This document shows, piece after piece, positions 44,805 through 55,959 of a stretch of DNA of 64,000 nucleotides (position 1 is the stretch's first letter; every line of letters begins with the position of its first letter). The stretch comes from Clarireedia homoeocarpa (lineage: Eukaryota > Ascomycota > Leotiomycetes > Helotiales > Rutstroemiaceae). The translations under genes were made by a program, and so were the position numbers. Below the pieces are notes generated by a model. It ran no database searches, was not told the origin of the DNA, and saw only the letters and a list, made by a program, of their open reading frames with translations. The stretch lies in NCBI GenBank assembly GCA_001465935.1, contig LNKV01000036.1:310001-374000 (forward strand), written 5' to 3'.

Positions 44805-47013
44805 TCACACAAATCCCATTCCTAAGCCCCTCACATACCTAACCTCATTTGCTTGCAGCTCCAAGGCTCTTCTCATCGTTGCTGCGTGTGTGCGTTCTTC
44901 CTTCTCTCTAAGAGCCTCCTCCTCAGTTCTCTCGTTCCCCTCGAATGATTCAGCTGTGAAACCTGGTTTTGTGGAGAAATTCAATAATCCTAACTTATCG
45001 CCCGTCCATAATACAAGGTCGTCCTGATTGACGGAATGGTCACTGCGCCCAGATCCAGTTGTCTGGATCTTAACCGCAATGTCCCCAGAACCTGAATCCA
45101 TGTAGGAATCGCCCAGTGTGCCGAATATCCCCCTAGGAGCCTCAACTGATCCATGAGCAATATTCCATCGCCGGGCCTCAGTAAACCCATCCCTTTCGAA
45201 CCACTTCAGATTTCCACCCCCATCTGAAACAACAATCCGAGTACCGTGGTTGGCGACAGAAAGCAGTTTCGAACTGGATGACGTTTGGCGGTTTTTCATT
45301 GTTGAGTCTTGCAATCTCCCAGCTGAATGCGTAGATGAGATGTTCGTCAAGAGCGGGTCAGGAGAAAGGCCGTACATCTCCAGCGAACCTTTACTATTAT
45401 ACTCACCACATGCAATAATGGTATTTCCAGGCCTAGTCTTTGCTTGCAACGCTTGTTCAACTGAAAGTTCGCCTCTACGAGCAAGGTCTTTATCCATTGA
45501 CGCAAAGGGATATGGCAATACAGCAATTTGCGACAGTCGAGCGCCAGAGTGTATTGTTCCTCGAATCTTCGGAAAGTTCCTGCGGTCATAATTGAGTATG
45601 CTAGGGAACCTCCCGGCAACATAGATATCTCCATTCCCATCCCAATCAGCGCCGGAGGTCGGTAAATGCACAATGCTCAAAGGACCTGGCTGGTACAAGG
45701 CAGCATATTCGTTACTTGGTTTTGGATCAAAGAAGTTCCTAAAATTGAATCCATTATTCATGGATCCAAATCTACCATCAAAGGAATCAAGCCGCTCGGC
45801 TTTGTCCAATGATTCAGCATTTTTCTTTTGACGGAAATCGTGTAGATACAAAGACAAATTTGTTCCCACAGTAAGGGGCGTTGGATGCTTAGCTTCGGAT
45901 AAAGCAGTAAGTGTGGAGGGATAACTTTCACGATTCACACTTTGGAGTGTCTCGAGATCAATTTCAACAAGATCTAGAGTAGTGTTAGTCGGTAGTCAGC
46001 TTACAAAATGGTTTGAATACGTGTGACGACAAGCAATAAACAGCGGTTGTGACTCCTGCTGTCTACATACTTCAGGCATATAGTACCAGTACCTACTGCA
46101 TCCAGGCCAGGAAGTGTTTGGTCAAGTAAGACTTTACGTACCGTTCTGTATAGCAACGTAGGCTCTCTTCAGAATACTGTCAATACTGATACATTCTGTG
46201 ACACCAGGACTTATCATTTTAGAGCGTTCAGAACGCGAATCCTCAGTTCCCTGATCGTATGATAATATTCCTGACTTGCTTCTTGCAACTATACTGCCTT
46301 TCTTTGCAGCGTCTGCACTTATATCCCATATGCATATAGATCCGTCATCAAGAGGGCTAATATGTGTATGATTAGCACGAAATGGACGAGGCATAGTCCG
46401 CATCCAGGGTGTGAAATATACTTACGCAACTAGCATAGCCGCATTACTCTCGCCTTGGGGTGTATATAAACCCATTCCTCTAACTTCTAAATGTTCACGG
46501 CTTGGGCCGTCTTGATTGCGCGGCTGCTGCAGCCAGCTTGTCGAGATTGGTGCATGTCTTGCAATATATTCATCATACCAGCTCACCCTTTCCGTAGGAT
46601 AGCTTGGATCCCAGTTTGCCATTATTCTGATTCGCTCGTTGGATCTCGCTTTGATATCTCGAGCTTCATGGCGGGGTTGATGAAGCCTGGAATCCCCGAA
46701 TCCACTACCTGCGGCCAACGCGATTGCTAAGTCGCGCAAGCCAGGTTCGTCTGCAGACTCGGCAGTGATTAACTCTCGGCGTCTTCGAAGCTGGTCGAGA
46801 AACGAGGAATGAGCGAAGCATTGTTGTCGCCATAGATTATCGTCTCGGCCGAGCTCTAAGTACCGCTTGCTAATGAATTGGAGCTTGACGATATCCGAAG
46901 GCTCTAGAACTATGAAGGGAGTTAGCATATGGCTGAGGAATTTTCCGATCTTTGGACTCACATGAAGTGATATGAAATATAATCTCCGAGGGAAGCTGGT
47001 CCATTTTCGCCAT
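44805..47013 (-). CDS. F-box protein with WD40-like repeats
   Basis: This is likely the substrate receptor of an SCF (cullin-1) ubiquitin ligase. Exons are 47013-46962, 46909-46426, 46356-46142 and 45973-44805, with introns of 52, 69 and 168 bp, giving 639 residues. The F-box starts almost at once: MDQLPSEIIFHITSFLEPSD (joined across intron 1), then LQFISKRYLELGRDDNLWR. Later segments look like degenerate WD repeats (APLDDGSICIWDISAD; GTRIVVSDGGGNLKWFERDG; GDIYVAGRFPSILNYDRR; QDDLVLWTGDKLGLL). The 168-bp intron is longer than its neighbours but splices in frame to DLVEIDLETLQ. The substrate is unknown. It lies between the two SprT-like genes, in the same orientation. Confidence 0.85.
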
Positions 47014-47394
47014 TCCGTCTTTCTAATAAATATATCCAACTCGAGTATCCAAAAAAAAATAAAGTCTGGGGAAGGCTGATTGTTTTAAGGGATAGCGGAC
47101 TTTATCGCTTTGCCCCAAGATCAAGATAACCCCGTTCGATAAGAAATATGGTCCATGCGCTAATCGCAGTCGCTGTTTGCTGTCGGTGAGATATTAAGAT
47201 ATAATCAGATTTATATTTTCACATTAACATATTACATTCTTTTAGAAACTAAACTGACTTAGGGTGAATGATGAGCTCGAGGAGTATATATACACCCAAA
47301 TGGTCTCAGCAATCGAAGCGGAAAAAGTACTAATACGCTCGCCTCATTTTCTTCATTCTCTTTCCTCCTTTCGAATACAGTGGCTTGAAAAGGC
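47014..47394. other. Intergenic, no gene seen
   Basis: This is AT-rich sequence between the F-box gene start and the 3' end of the second SprT-like gene. Confidence 0.6.
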
Positions 47395-48303
47395 TCATAT
47401 ACTCATACATGCATCCGAAAATTCAAGCTCTTTCTCCTCCTCCTTCTCCTCCTTCTTCTCTAATAACTTGCCATACCAATCCATCTCCCTTTGTACATCC
47501 TCTTCGTCCAGTCCCAATTTCTCCAAATCCGCATACCAAAGCTCTCTATTACTCGTAACCAACTCCAACGCAAGTGCTTCTTCTCTCCCTAGTCTAACAT
47601 CCAACCTCAATCCATACCTTACCAGTCTCTCAATACTCCTACTTGCCTTCAAGAACGGCTCTCCGTGTCCTGTAACTCCACTTTCTTTATATTCCAGATG
47701 GTGCTTCCAACAGCGATCGTCGCACTTGCAAACATATATACTAAAGAAGGCATGCACCATTTCGTGCAGCATTGTCCCCAGGTAGTCTCGAAGGAGCTGT
47801 ACTTTTTGCTCCGTGGTCTCCGGCTTTGGTTGCTGACGGAAGAACACTCTGATATGTGCTCTGATGTTGTGCTTCGTGACGTCGAGGCGTTTTCTGATAT
47901 CTATCGTCGTTCCTAGGACTTTCCTCTCTTTTTGTCCCGCATCTGGCTCTACTAGTTCGAGCGTACATCTAAGAGCGTTGAGGCCTCCGCCAAAGATCAT
48001 AGTGTTGAAGTACTCGAAATATAAGAGGAGGAGATCCTGTTCTGATCTTTGCAATACCCAAGGATGCTCGACTATCCTGTCGAGGCATGATAACGAGCAT
48101 GCGGTCCAGTTGTCCTTGATCCTCTGAAATGGATCTTGAGGTGGATTGCCGCTAGGGCCGTGAAGGAAATTGATAATGTTGTCGGTTATGAGATCTGCTG
48201 CTTGTTGATATGTGTAGGCTAGCGGCTCGAGGGGTCCCAACCCCCTATCCCCTACCCATAAGATACGGCGAGCTGCGTATGGGTTAAGATGGCAAGTGTG
48301 CAT
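47395..48303 (-). CDS. SprT-like metallopeptidase-domain protein (second of two)
   Basis: An intronless frame of 302 residues begins at the ATG at 48303 (MHTCHLNPYAARR). A donor-like GTAAGT upstream (about 48335) hints at an extra 5' non-coding exon. The SprT-like domain spans about residues 90-225. The zinc site is HEMVH (about 180-184), followed by a Cys/His-bearing segment (YVCKCDDRCWKHH), with GHGEPF at about 212-217. The C-terminus is Glu/Lys-rich (a run of KEEKEEEK) and probably coiled or disordered. It differs from the 41.6-kb gene in almost everything except the domain, so recent duplication is unlikely. The substrate is unknown. Confidence 0.82.
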   Translation of the reverse strand: MHTCHLNPYAARRILWVGDRGLGPLEPLAYTYQQAADLITDNIINFLHGPSGNPPQDPFQRIKDNWTACSLSCLDRIVEHPWVLQRSEQDLLLLYFEYFNTMIFGGGLNALRCTLELVEPDAGQKERKVLGTTIDIRKRLDVTKHNIRAHIRVFFRQQPKPETTEQKVQLLRDYLGTMLHEMVHAFFSIYVCKCDDRCWKHHLEYKESGVTGHGEPFLKASRSIERLVRYGLRLDVRLGREEALALELVTSNRELWYADLEKLGLDEEDVQREMDWYGKLLEKKEEKEEEKELEFSDACMSI

Positions 48304-49110
48304 GATGAAAAGGGAAGAATTCGGACACACTTACGTATATAATATGACTGTAGTGTTCTGGAGCCTACCCAAGCTAATGAGGTAAATTGTAATGAATGAA
48401 CTAACCTATTGATTGAATGAATGGTGCGTTTGTAACCGTGTATTTTGACTTCTTGTGTTCGTGACGACCGGCGTCTAGATACTGCAATGGTGGATACTGA
48501 ATAGTTACAAAAGTGCTGGGTAAATAATAAAAAATAAGAGACTCTCCAAATGAAGGCTAAAAAGAATATGTTGTGGGAGATAATGTGAACAGCCCGCAAA
48601 CAATGGGATTGTTGATTTGATATACCAAGTAACAAACAAAGAAGCACCACCATGAAAGAGAGCATCACGGAGAATGTTAGTACCTCAAAAGAGCTTCCAA
48701 TTATAGCTGTTGGTGGACAAAGAGGTAGTTAAGACTGCGTCTAAGGGATCTACCTCATTGTCATCTGCTCAAAGGCGTAGTACAGAAGCCAATTTCAAGA
48801 TAGGCTGGACATTGTAGGTTTCATAGTCACACCTAAGATGCAGCAATCGCTACTCGTAAGTCGCTCACATCGGGGAACTGGCCATTCAAAATTAACAGAA
48901 ACTGGGTCGGACTATGTGCATCAGTTTGGGCTCCTAAGGAACCTTTAGCAAATTGACAAAATCAGACCAACGAACGCAACTACTGTCAGCTGATTTACTC
49001 AATAGAGCGCGATGATGGAAAGTATAACATGCTCGTCATAATGACACTTCATTGGATTTCAGTGCTTACTACGGAGCACAAGCCCTTCATATTTCAAGAC
49101 AAAATCTCAT
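48304..49110. other. Intergenic, no gene seen
   Basis: This is the upstream region of the second SprT-like gene and the 3' flank of the Gly/Tyr-rich gene. Short frames only. Confidence 0.55.
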
Positions 49111-50536
49111 CTACAAGAACTTGCTAGCTAAGCCCATCAATCCGCTGCTTCCACTGCTGCCGCCCTGGCTTTTGAGATACATCTTCAATGCCATCTCGCC
49201 AGCCTGCTTAAGAACACTCTCCTTGTCGGTACCACTGGCTACATTGCCCTGAGCACTCTGTTGATCGAATAATTTACTCGCCTGCCCAATTGCAGCACCA
49301 ATAAAGGCATTTTGAGAGTTACCAGATGAGGAATTACCAGATTGGCCTCCAGAGAACATCTTTAGAGCTTGCATAGCAGCTGCAGCACCCATGTTGGATG
49401 ACGAGGCTTGTTGATTACCACCTCCACCACCTCCACCACCGAAGAACTGTTGATGAGACTTTACGGCTTCTGTTGTACGAGCTGTTAATCCATGCTTTCA
49501 AATGATGACTGTGGGCTTATCAACGTACCGTCTTCATCAACGTCAGAATTGGAAATATGCTGTTTATTCTTTCCAAGATAGCCGAGCACGTTAGAGAAGA
49601 TGTTGGAGTCTGCTGAGTCTCCTGCGTGTTCCTGAGCATGATGTGCAGCACCGCCTATATTCGTTAGTATTGTGACAGTAAATGCATGGATTGTAGTTTC
49701 ATTACTTAGGTCATCGCTATCTGCGCCATATCCTCCTCCACCTCCAAAGTTATTGTTTCCGCTTCCGCCATATCGCTCATCCCGACCTGTGTGGTGAATT
49801 TCTTCCCGCCCCCCGCTACCCCCTCCACCCCCTCCTGAGTAGTAACTTTGAGACTCGCCTCCTCCGCGACGCTCACCACTTCCATAGCTGCTTTCTTGTT
49901 CTCTGCCGCCTAGGATTCATCAGCCTGTCCCTGAATGGTGTGTATAACGGGAGATCGCAAGAGTAGGCAGAATCTTTGGCTTACCATGGTGTCTCTCCTC
50001 TCCGCCATAACCTCCGCCTGAGCCACCTGAACCACCTTCATATCTTCGCTCTATTCCCTTCAATGAGTACAATGTCTCAACACAAACTACATACTGAACA
50101 CCGGAGCTTCGTACCTTCACCACCTCCGTAGCCTCCTTGGCCACCTCCGTAGCCTCCTTGTTCACCTCCGTAGCCTCCTTGTCCACCTCCGTGGCTCCCC
50201 TGTCCACCACCGTAGCCTCCCTGTCCACCCTCTTGTCTTCGCTCTGTTCCATCAAGTTAGTATAATGTGCCAGCAGTAGCTGTTTGTTGAAGACCGGAGC
50301 CTCGCACCTTCACCTCCATATCCGCCGCCCTCGTGTCTTCGCTCTATAAAAAGAAGTCAGTCTACCATTTCCAATAGGAATAGTCCAAAAAGTCTCTCAA
50401 AGTAGCAGCGCATACCTTCACCACCATATCCTCCGCTCTGTCCTCCGTAACCACTCTCTCCACGGCCCTCTCTACCACCGCCGTATCCACCCTCACCTCG
50501 CCCCTCTCGCTCGTAGTCGTTTTCGTAGCCTGACAT
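49111..50536 (-). CDS. Gly/Tyr-rich protein with duplicated phase-1 mini-exons
   Basis: Seven exons: 50536-50416, 50343-50308, 50243-50115, 50050-49985, 49909-49706, 49654-49529 and 49481-49111. The introns are 72, 64, 64, 75, 51 and 47 bp, and the protein is 350 residues. Every intron is phase 1, so each internal exon (36, 129, 66, 204, 126 nt) is a whole number of codons. Exons 2, 3 and 4 start with near-identical sequence (AGCGAAGA...) and encode EERR-type starts followed by GGYGG repeats. The N-terminal half is GGYGGGQG-type low complexity. The C-terminal ~150 residues are ordered-looking and Ala/Gly/Gln-rich (FSNVLGYLGKNKQHI; AIGQASKLFDQQ; GEMALKMYLKSQG; LMGLASKFL), resembling a fungal family sometimes named beta-flanking protein. 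Its biochemical role is not known to me. Confidence 0.85.
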
Positions 50537-51278
50537 ATTTGTTATTCGATTGTTTGATTCTTATATGTTTCTTATGGTTAGGAGTTCTGCGAACGTAACA
50601 GCAGTTAGCCAAGCGCACAGCCAAGACTTTATAAGGCGAATTGAGTGCAGGGTAAAGAGGCTTTCAGAAAACACTCAACACAACCCGAATTCTCTGTTCA
50701 GAGGAAATACTCACGTTTGTGATGGTTTTTGCGTCAAAGTAGGTGAAGTTGCGGAACCGGGGATATCAAGAAACTTATAGAGCCCTCGATATAATAAGTA
50801 GATTCTTGATTTTATTGCCTTGGAAAGCTTCTAAGCTGTTTGGACTAGGTAAGTAATGAGCTGTTTTTCAAGGAGGGGAATTATGCAGTCGATGACGTTT
50901 CGTGGTGGGGTAGCTGAAACAGGGGATTGGCTGGAGGGGAAGTGGCTTACCGGTATTTGATTGGTGGATCTGTAGTTGTTGGAGGCGCATTTTCAACTCA
51001 GCTTGGTCCAAGAGGGGGTTGGTCGTGTTCGAGGTGTTTGAGGTTGTGTGGTTGTGTGGTTATGTCGTTGTATTATCATTATCAAATATATACTATGTGT
51101 CTTATCTATCATATGAAGGAGCGAAGTGAATCGTCTAGTATCTAAGCTCATGTATGTCCGCCCATCTCTAACGCACCGCACCCCAGTCTAACATTATCGT
51201 CCCATAAAGTCATATCTCAAAGCGTCCCCCGAAGCATATACAAGTAAAGCATTACCATTGATTCTATCGAACCAAACA
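50537..51278. other. Intergenic, no gene seen
   Basis: This is the upstream region of the Gly/Tyr-rich gene and the 3' flank of the transporter. No gene was recognised. Confidence 0.55.
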
Positions 51279-53376
51279 TCAAGTTCTTATCGTTTCTTCA
51301 CCCGATTCAGTGTCGGACAGTCGCTTCTTCTGGAGCCCCTGTAATGTCTTATGTTCCTGGTCTAATGAGTATGCCTTCACAAAGGCGGTCGATATCACAC
51401 ACAATCCACAGAGTGCGCACATAACGATCCATATAGTCTTCAATGCATCAGCATAGGCTTGCTTCAATTGTGACTTCTCCAGTCCATTATCCATAGCTTT
51501 TATGATAGCTACCAGCGCAGTGGCATCTTTGCTATATTGGCCAGCAAGAGGCGCCAGGAGCGGGTATGCGAGCAGCTTCTCCTTGATCTGATTTTGGAAT
51601 ATAACACCACCGATAGCCACTCCAATCGATTGACCAAACACACGACTGAAACTGTAAAACGCTGCAGCATGGCCGGCATCGGTTGGTCGACACGCGGCTT
51701 GCACAGCGAGACCTAGTGAGGTAAAAAGCATCCCGGTTCCAATTGCTATCGGGAAGTTCAAAAAGATCCAAGCAACTATAGTTGTATCAGGATTGAGAAG
51801 GTATAGTATGCCAGCGCCTAGCGTAGCGCAAGCCCAACCGGACCATAGAGCCCAGCGATATCGCCCGACCTTGGATACGAGAATACCAACAATGATCGAC
51901 ATGGGCTAAAAGGTATGTTAGTGACATTCACTGACTGATTCGGACCATCAAGCTATGGGGAGACGTTGGATAACCATATATATATATATATATATATATA
52001 AAGATAAAAGGGAGAGAGAGAGAAGAAGAAGAAGACTTACAGCGATGAAACCGGTTTCAGGCAGCACTGCTACACCAGAGATGATCGGGTTATAGCCCAA
52101 AACAGCTTCGTAGTACAATGGAAGATAATAAAGCAAGGACCAAAGTACGATGCCATGAACCAAAGTCTGGAAAAATGCAATTCGTGTGGTCCAGTTATTG
52201 AAAATGCTGAATCGGATAATAGGTTCGACATTCTCCCCAGGTAGAAGATTGCCTTCTGAGTCGAAAGCTCGGCTTGAAAGCCATTTTTCGTAAAACGCGA
52301 AGCCAACAAGACCCGCTACTCCAACCAGTAGAGGAAACAACACCCTCCATGAGTCCCATGCGTACATTACACCACCTAGACCAAGTCAGTAAGAATGCAG
52401 CGAGATGGGAGACAAAGATTACTTACCCCATGTAACAGGTATTAAGAATGATACGCTTGAAGCTACGAAAATAGCAGACCCAAGCCAATCAAACCTCTTA
52501 ACTTTCTGTATCAGTTTCCCTGCTGTGCGATTGATTTTCAGGAACAGTCCGATTGCGACCATTCCCGCGACCACAATTGGCACGTTGATATAAAAAATCC
52601 ATCTCCAAGAGACGTTCTCTGCAAATGCTACATAATGTTGTTTAGTATGAGGCCTTCAGGGTAGAGCGATGCCAACTTACCGCCACCCATCAATGGACCG
52701 CCAACACTTCCAATAGCCCAGACACCACCTATATATACTGTTAGTTTCTAATTCTATTCGGTTGCGGCTTGACCATACCGATGTATCCAAAGTATGCACC
52801 TCTAACGGAGAGTGGCACGAGATCGGTGACAATAATCTCGGACAATGTTAAGATTCCACCCCCACCAATTCCTTGTATCGATCTGCCAACCAGCCTAGAA
52901 AATTGTCAGCGCCGAAATCTTCAAATAGTGTCATACACGTACATCAAGGTAAAGTTCTGAGCTACCGCTGCTAGAATTGAACCAACACCGAACAGCAATC
53001 CGGAACCAATGATCGATGCTTTTCTACCAAAGACATGACTCAACCCAGCGATAACAGGCTGGAAGACAGCGCTTGTTAGGAGGAAACTTGTTCCAGACCA
53101 AAAGGCTTCGATAGCGCTTCCTCGAAGCTTCTCAGTAATGATAGGTAAGGCGATACTCAGCGATGTAGCATCAAGTGCTGCCGCGAGGGTAATGACACAT
53201 AAGGAAACGAATGCAAGGACGAAACCTGTTGTAGGTTTGAATTCCGCGTTTGGCGCTGACTTTGGATCATTCATCGTCTTCTCTTGCTCAGGGACGGCCG
53301 AGTTCAAGTTTGATTGAGACAATTGGCTTATTGGTATTGCAATTGCACCATCTGATTTCTCCATGAGTTCCCCCAT
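51279..53376 (-). CDS. DHA2-type major facilitator (multidrug/toxin efflux family)
   Basis: This is a proton-antiport drug transporter of the 14-helix DHA2 group in the plasma membrane or vacuole. Exons are 53376-52943, 52894-52779, 52728-52681, 52627-52427, 52375-52041 and 51905-51279, giving 586 residues. The first helix carries LAAALDATSLSIALP, the position of the DHA2 'LDxT' motif. The motif LSHVFGRKASIIG follows helix 2, and GRSIQGIGGGGILTL (joined across intron 1) matches the next conserved element. A typical Gly-rich segment (GSVGGPLMGG) spans exon 3. The sixth block begins MSIIVGILVSKVGRYR. The substrate cannot be predicted. The last intron (52040-51906) is unusually long at 135 bp because it contains an AT dinucleotide array. 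No biosynthetic cluster adjoins it. Confidence 0.9.
51976..52001. repeat. AT dinucleotide array inside a transporter intron
   Basis: Thirteen AT units lie in the last intron of the transporter gene, followed at 52011-52036 by GA- and GAA-rich repeats. Together they account for the intron's larger size. Confidence 0.9.
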
Positions 53377-54188
53377 GAACGGATATCTTCCTCGTAGGCT
53401 GTGATGATGGCCTGACTAGTTGGCGATGAGGACTGCAGAATGGAAAGTATCGTGAAAATGGAGAGATACAATTACTGGGAAATTGAGGGTTGAGAGTTGC
53501 AATGATCGACTGCAGAATACTTGACCAAGGAAAAGCAGAAAACCTACCACCTTTCTATATCAAAACATCAGTCCACAAGAAGCCGTTACGCCCGTACCAT
53601 CATGGACATCAGCCGCTTACGCGTGAACTGCCCGATTCCCACATGGTTACTAGTAGCCAACCACATATAATTATCCGTTGTCCAGAACCATGATGCGTAG
53701 ATGAGATACACTGGTACCGCATTCGCTTTCACGACAAAGGATCGAACAGCAAGGGGGCCGGCTCCACCAACAACTTTTTTTGTTCCATTGACGGTGTAAC
53801 ATTCGCCCGCTCGTGGAATTTCGGATGCAAAACGTGATGCGAATATACGAGTGGTCCGTGCGCTACGTCCCTAATTCCGCAACAAAAATTATCCGAGCCT
53901 TGGCGGGAGCAAAGGTTGAATCTAAGTCCGAACCCTCGTGCCTTAAAAATGCCCCTTTCGCGCACAGACCACACCACCAAAATTATTGGTGTTTACGAAG
54001 TAATGATTTGTACGAAGCAGTCAGCCCGCGAATGGGACGTTTCTTCCTCCTACGTAGAGCCTGATTACTATCCCCTGTAAATCTATTCGTATCGTTGTTA
54101 TCGTCTCATTGAAGTTGCAGATGAGCGAACCGCTCGATTTACCCGCAAATGGCAAAGCCCTGTGAAACTTGATACCCGTCTAGTTGCC
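53377..54188. promoter_or_regulatory. Divergent intergenic region, transporter (-) / Pfa4 (+)
   Basis: About 0.8 kb between two divergent start codons. No gene was recognised. Confidence 0.5.
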
Positions 54189-55608
54189 ATGGCACACCTG
54201 TCGACACTCTCCCGCTACCGGATCACATCTATTCAAGATCTTGCACAGCCGTTCTGTTACTTGTACATGAGCTTTTTAGCATATGCATCTCAGATATTGT
54301 TCCACTATATCGAGCCGGGGCCGTTGAGTGGAAAGGAGGCCATTTTGTTCAATGTATCGGTCTGGTCAACATTGATATGTTATTACAGGACATGCCATGT
54401 TGATCCGGGGAGGAAGGGTTGGGTCAATGGGTTTGTCGGGAATGAGGCGGATGCTAAAGTAAATGACAGAGGAGAATCCACGCAGGACAATGATCTGGGT
54501 GGAAGAAATGTGAGATGGTGCAAGAAATGCGAGAATGTTAAACCACCGAGGGCACATCATTGCAAGCAATGTAAAAGGTGAGCATGCGCCTGCCAGAGCC
54601 CCTTTTGTGGTAGCCCATGAGAGCTGCAGAACTCACAATCAGGTTGCTAATATCACGCTATTTGGCAGATGCATACCCAAGATGGATCACCACTGTCCAT
54701 GGACAAATAACTGCGTCTCGCACACCACCTTCCCACATTTTATCCGCTTCTTGTTTTACTCGGTGCTATCCCTAACCATCCTAACGTCATTCCTCTACAC
54801 TCGCATTTCAAATATCTTCTCAGACCGCGATCTCCCAGCCTACCTTGGCCCGAGTAAGACCTCTCTCGCCTTCCTTCTTATAATCACATGCTCCAACGGT
54901 CTCACTCTTTTTGCGATGACCATACTCTTTCTCCGAACATGTTACTCCCTCTCTATAAACACTACGATGATCGAATCCTGGGAGATAGAAAGACACACTG
55001 CTATCATAGAGCGCTCCCGCAGAATGGGAGGATATGTTTATGCAAATGGTGGAAGCCGTGTCCGTGTGAAAAAGGTTGAATTCCCATACGATGTTGGAAT
55101 CTGGCCAAATATCGTACAGGGAATGGGTACAGGAAATCCTGTTGCATGGATCTGGCCATTTTCGAGAGGACCAAGTCTGGAGGAGACCGTCGCGTGGGAG
55201 GAGAATGGATTTAATGACAAGGAGGGAGAGTGGCCACCCATAGACCCGGATAAGTTGGGCCGAAGAATTGATCGAGCGGAAATAGTACCAGGTTGTACGC
55301 CGCAAAATGTGTACGAGAGCGTAGAAGATGAACGGGATGCATTTAAGAGACGGCAGGAAACGGATTTGCGAAGGTGGCAGAATGTCACGAGTAATGAAAA
55401 TATATATGCAGATGATGGCAATGTGGAAGAAATTGGGTACGGGAACGAATATGAAGAGGGACTAGATGGGGAAGAAGGATGGACAAACTCGGAAGGTGAT
55501 AGACTCAAGGATTTTGGCGTTGATGAAGATGCGGATACATTAGATGAGGATGATATACCTCTTGGAGAACTACTACGGCGTCGAAAGGCCAGAGGCCATG
55601 CAGAATAG
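54189..55608 (+). CDS. PFA4: DHHC palmitoyltransferase Pfa4
   Basis: Pfa4 S-palmitoylates proteins in the ER; in yeast its known substrate is chitin synthase Chs3. Exon 1 (54189-54577) and exon 2 (54669-55608), with a 91-bp intron, give 442 residues. The ATG at 54189 is in a strong GCCATGG context; an in-frame upstream start near 54162 has a weaker case. The Cys-rich DHHC domain reads WCKKCENVKPPRAHHCKQCK and, after the splice, CIPKMDHHCPWTNNCV. Two hydrophobic helices precede it and two follow. The downstream MIESWEIERH and PYDVGIWPNIVQGMG stretches are the Pfa4-type signature. The C-terminus is a long acidic tail. Confidence 0.92.
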
Positions 55609-55701
55609 ATGATTAAAGTGTTCTATGTACACAATTCCTCATCTCCTAACCTGACATACCTCACGTCCCCACCGAATTGTAGTCAGAATTAATCTGCGCA
55701 G

Positions 55702-55959
55702 TTATCCTCCCATACTAGCTCTCGATTCCCGGAAACCGATCGCCATGCATTGGCAACCATCGACTCGCTTTATAGACCGCGACAACGAGCGCCAGGGAGC
55801 TCTTCGGGGGCGACGCGGATGATGCCGCATTTGTGGTCGACCTTCGAGGTTGTACTCGGGCTCAGGGCCAAAGTCATGGGTATGAGTCCAGCTGAGGCAT
55901 AGGAAGGCGAGCGGGGAGGGGTCGATGCACAATGCGCATTGGTATCTCATGCGCTCCAT
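55702..55959 (-). CDS. Possible small orphan protein, 85 residues
   Basis: An ATG-started frame (MERMRYQCALCIDPSP) with Cys pairs and an Arg-rich end. It has no recognised family and no clear intron. It could be a real small gene or a chance frame; a neighbouring frame at 55959-56171 has no better support. Confidence 0.25.
   Translation of the reverse strand: MERMRYQCALCIDPSPLAFLCLSWTHTHDFGPEPEYNLEGRPQMRHHPRRPRRAPWRSLSRSIKRVDGCQCMAIGFRESRASMGG

Noticed and set aside
49920..50255. 111-codon frame rich in VDRGATEVDKEATEV repeats
   Set aside because: It is another reading frame of the Gly/Tyr-rich exon 3 repeats and adjoining introns of the gene on the same strand.
51279..55608. Possible secondary-metabolite cluster around the DHA2 transporter
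   Set aside because: Neighbours are a palmitoyltransferase and a Gly/Tyr-rich protein; no synthase, oxygenase or pathway regulator adjoins.
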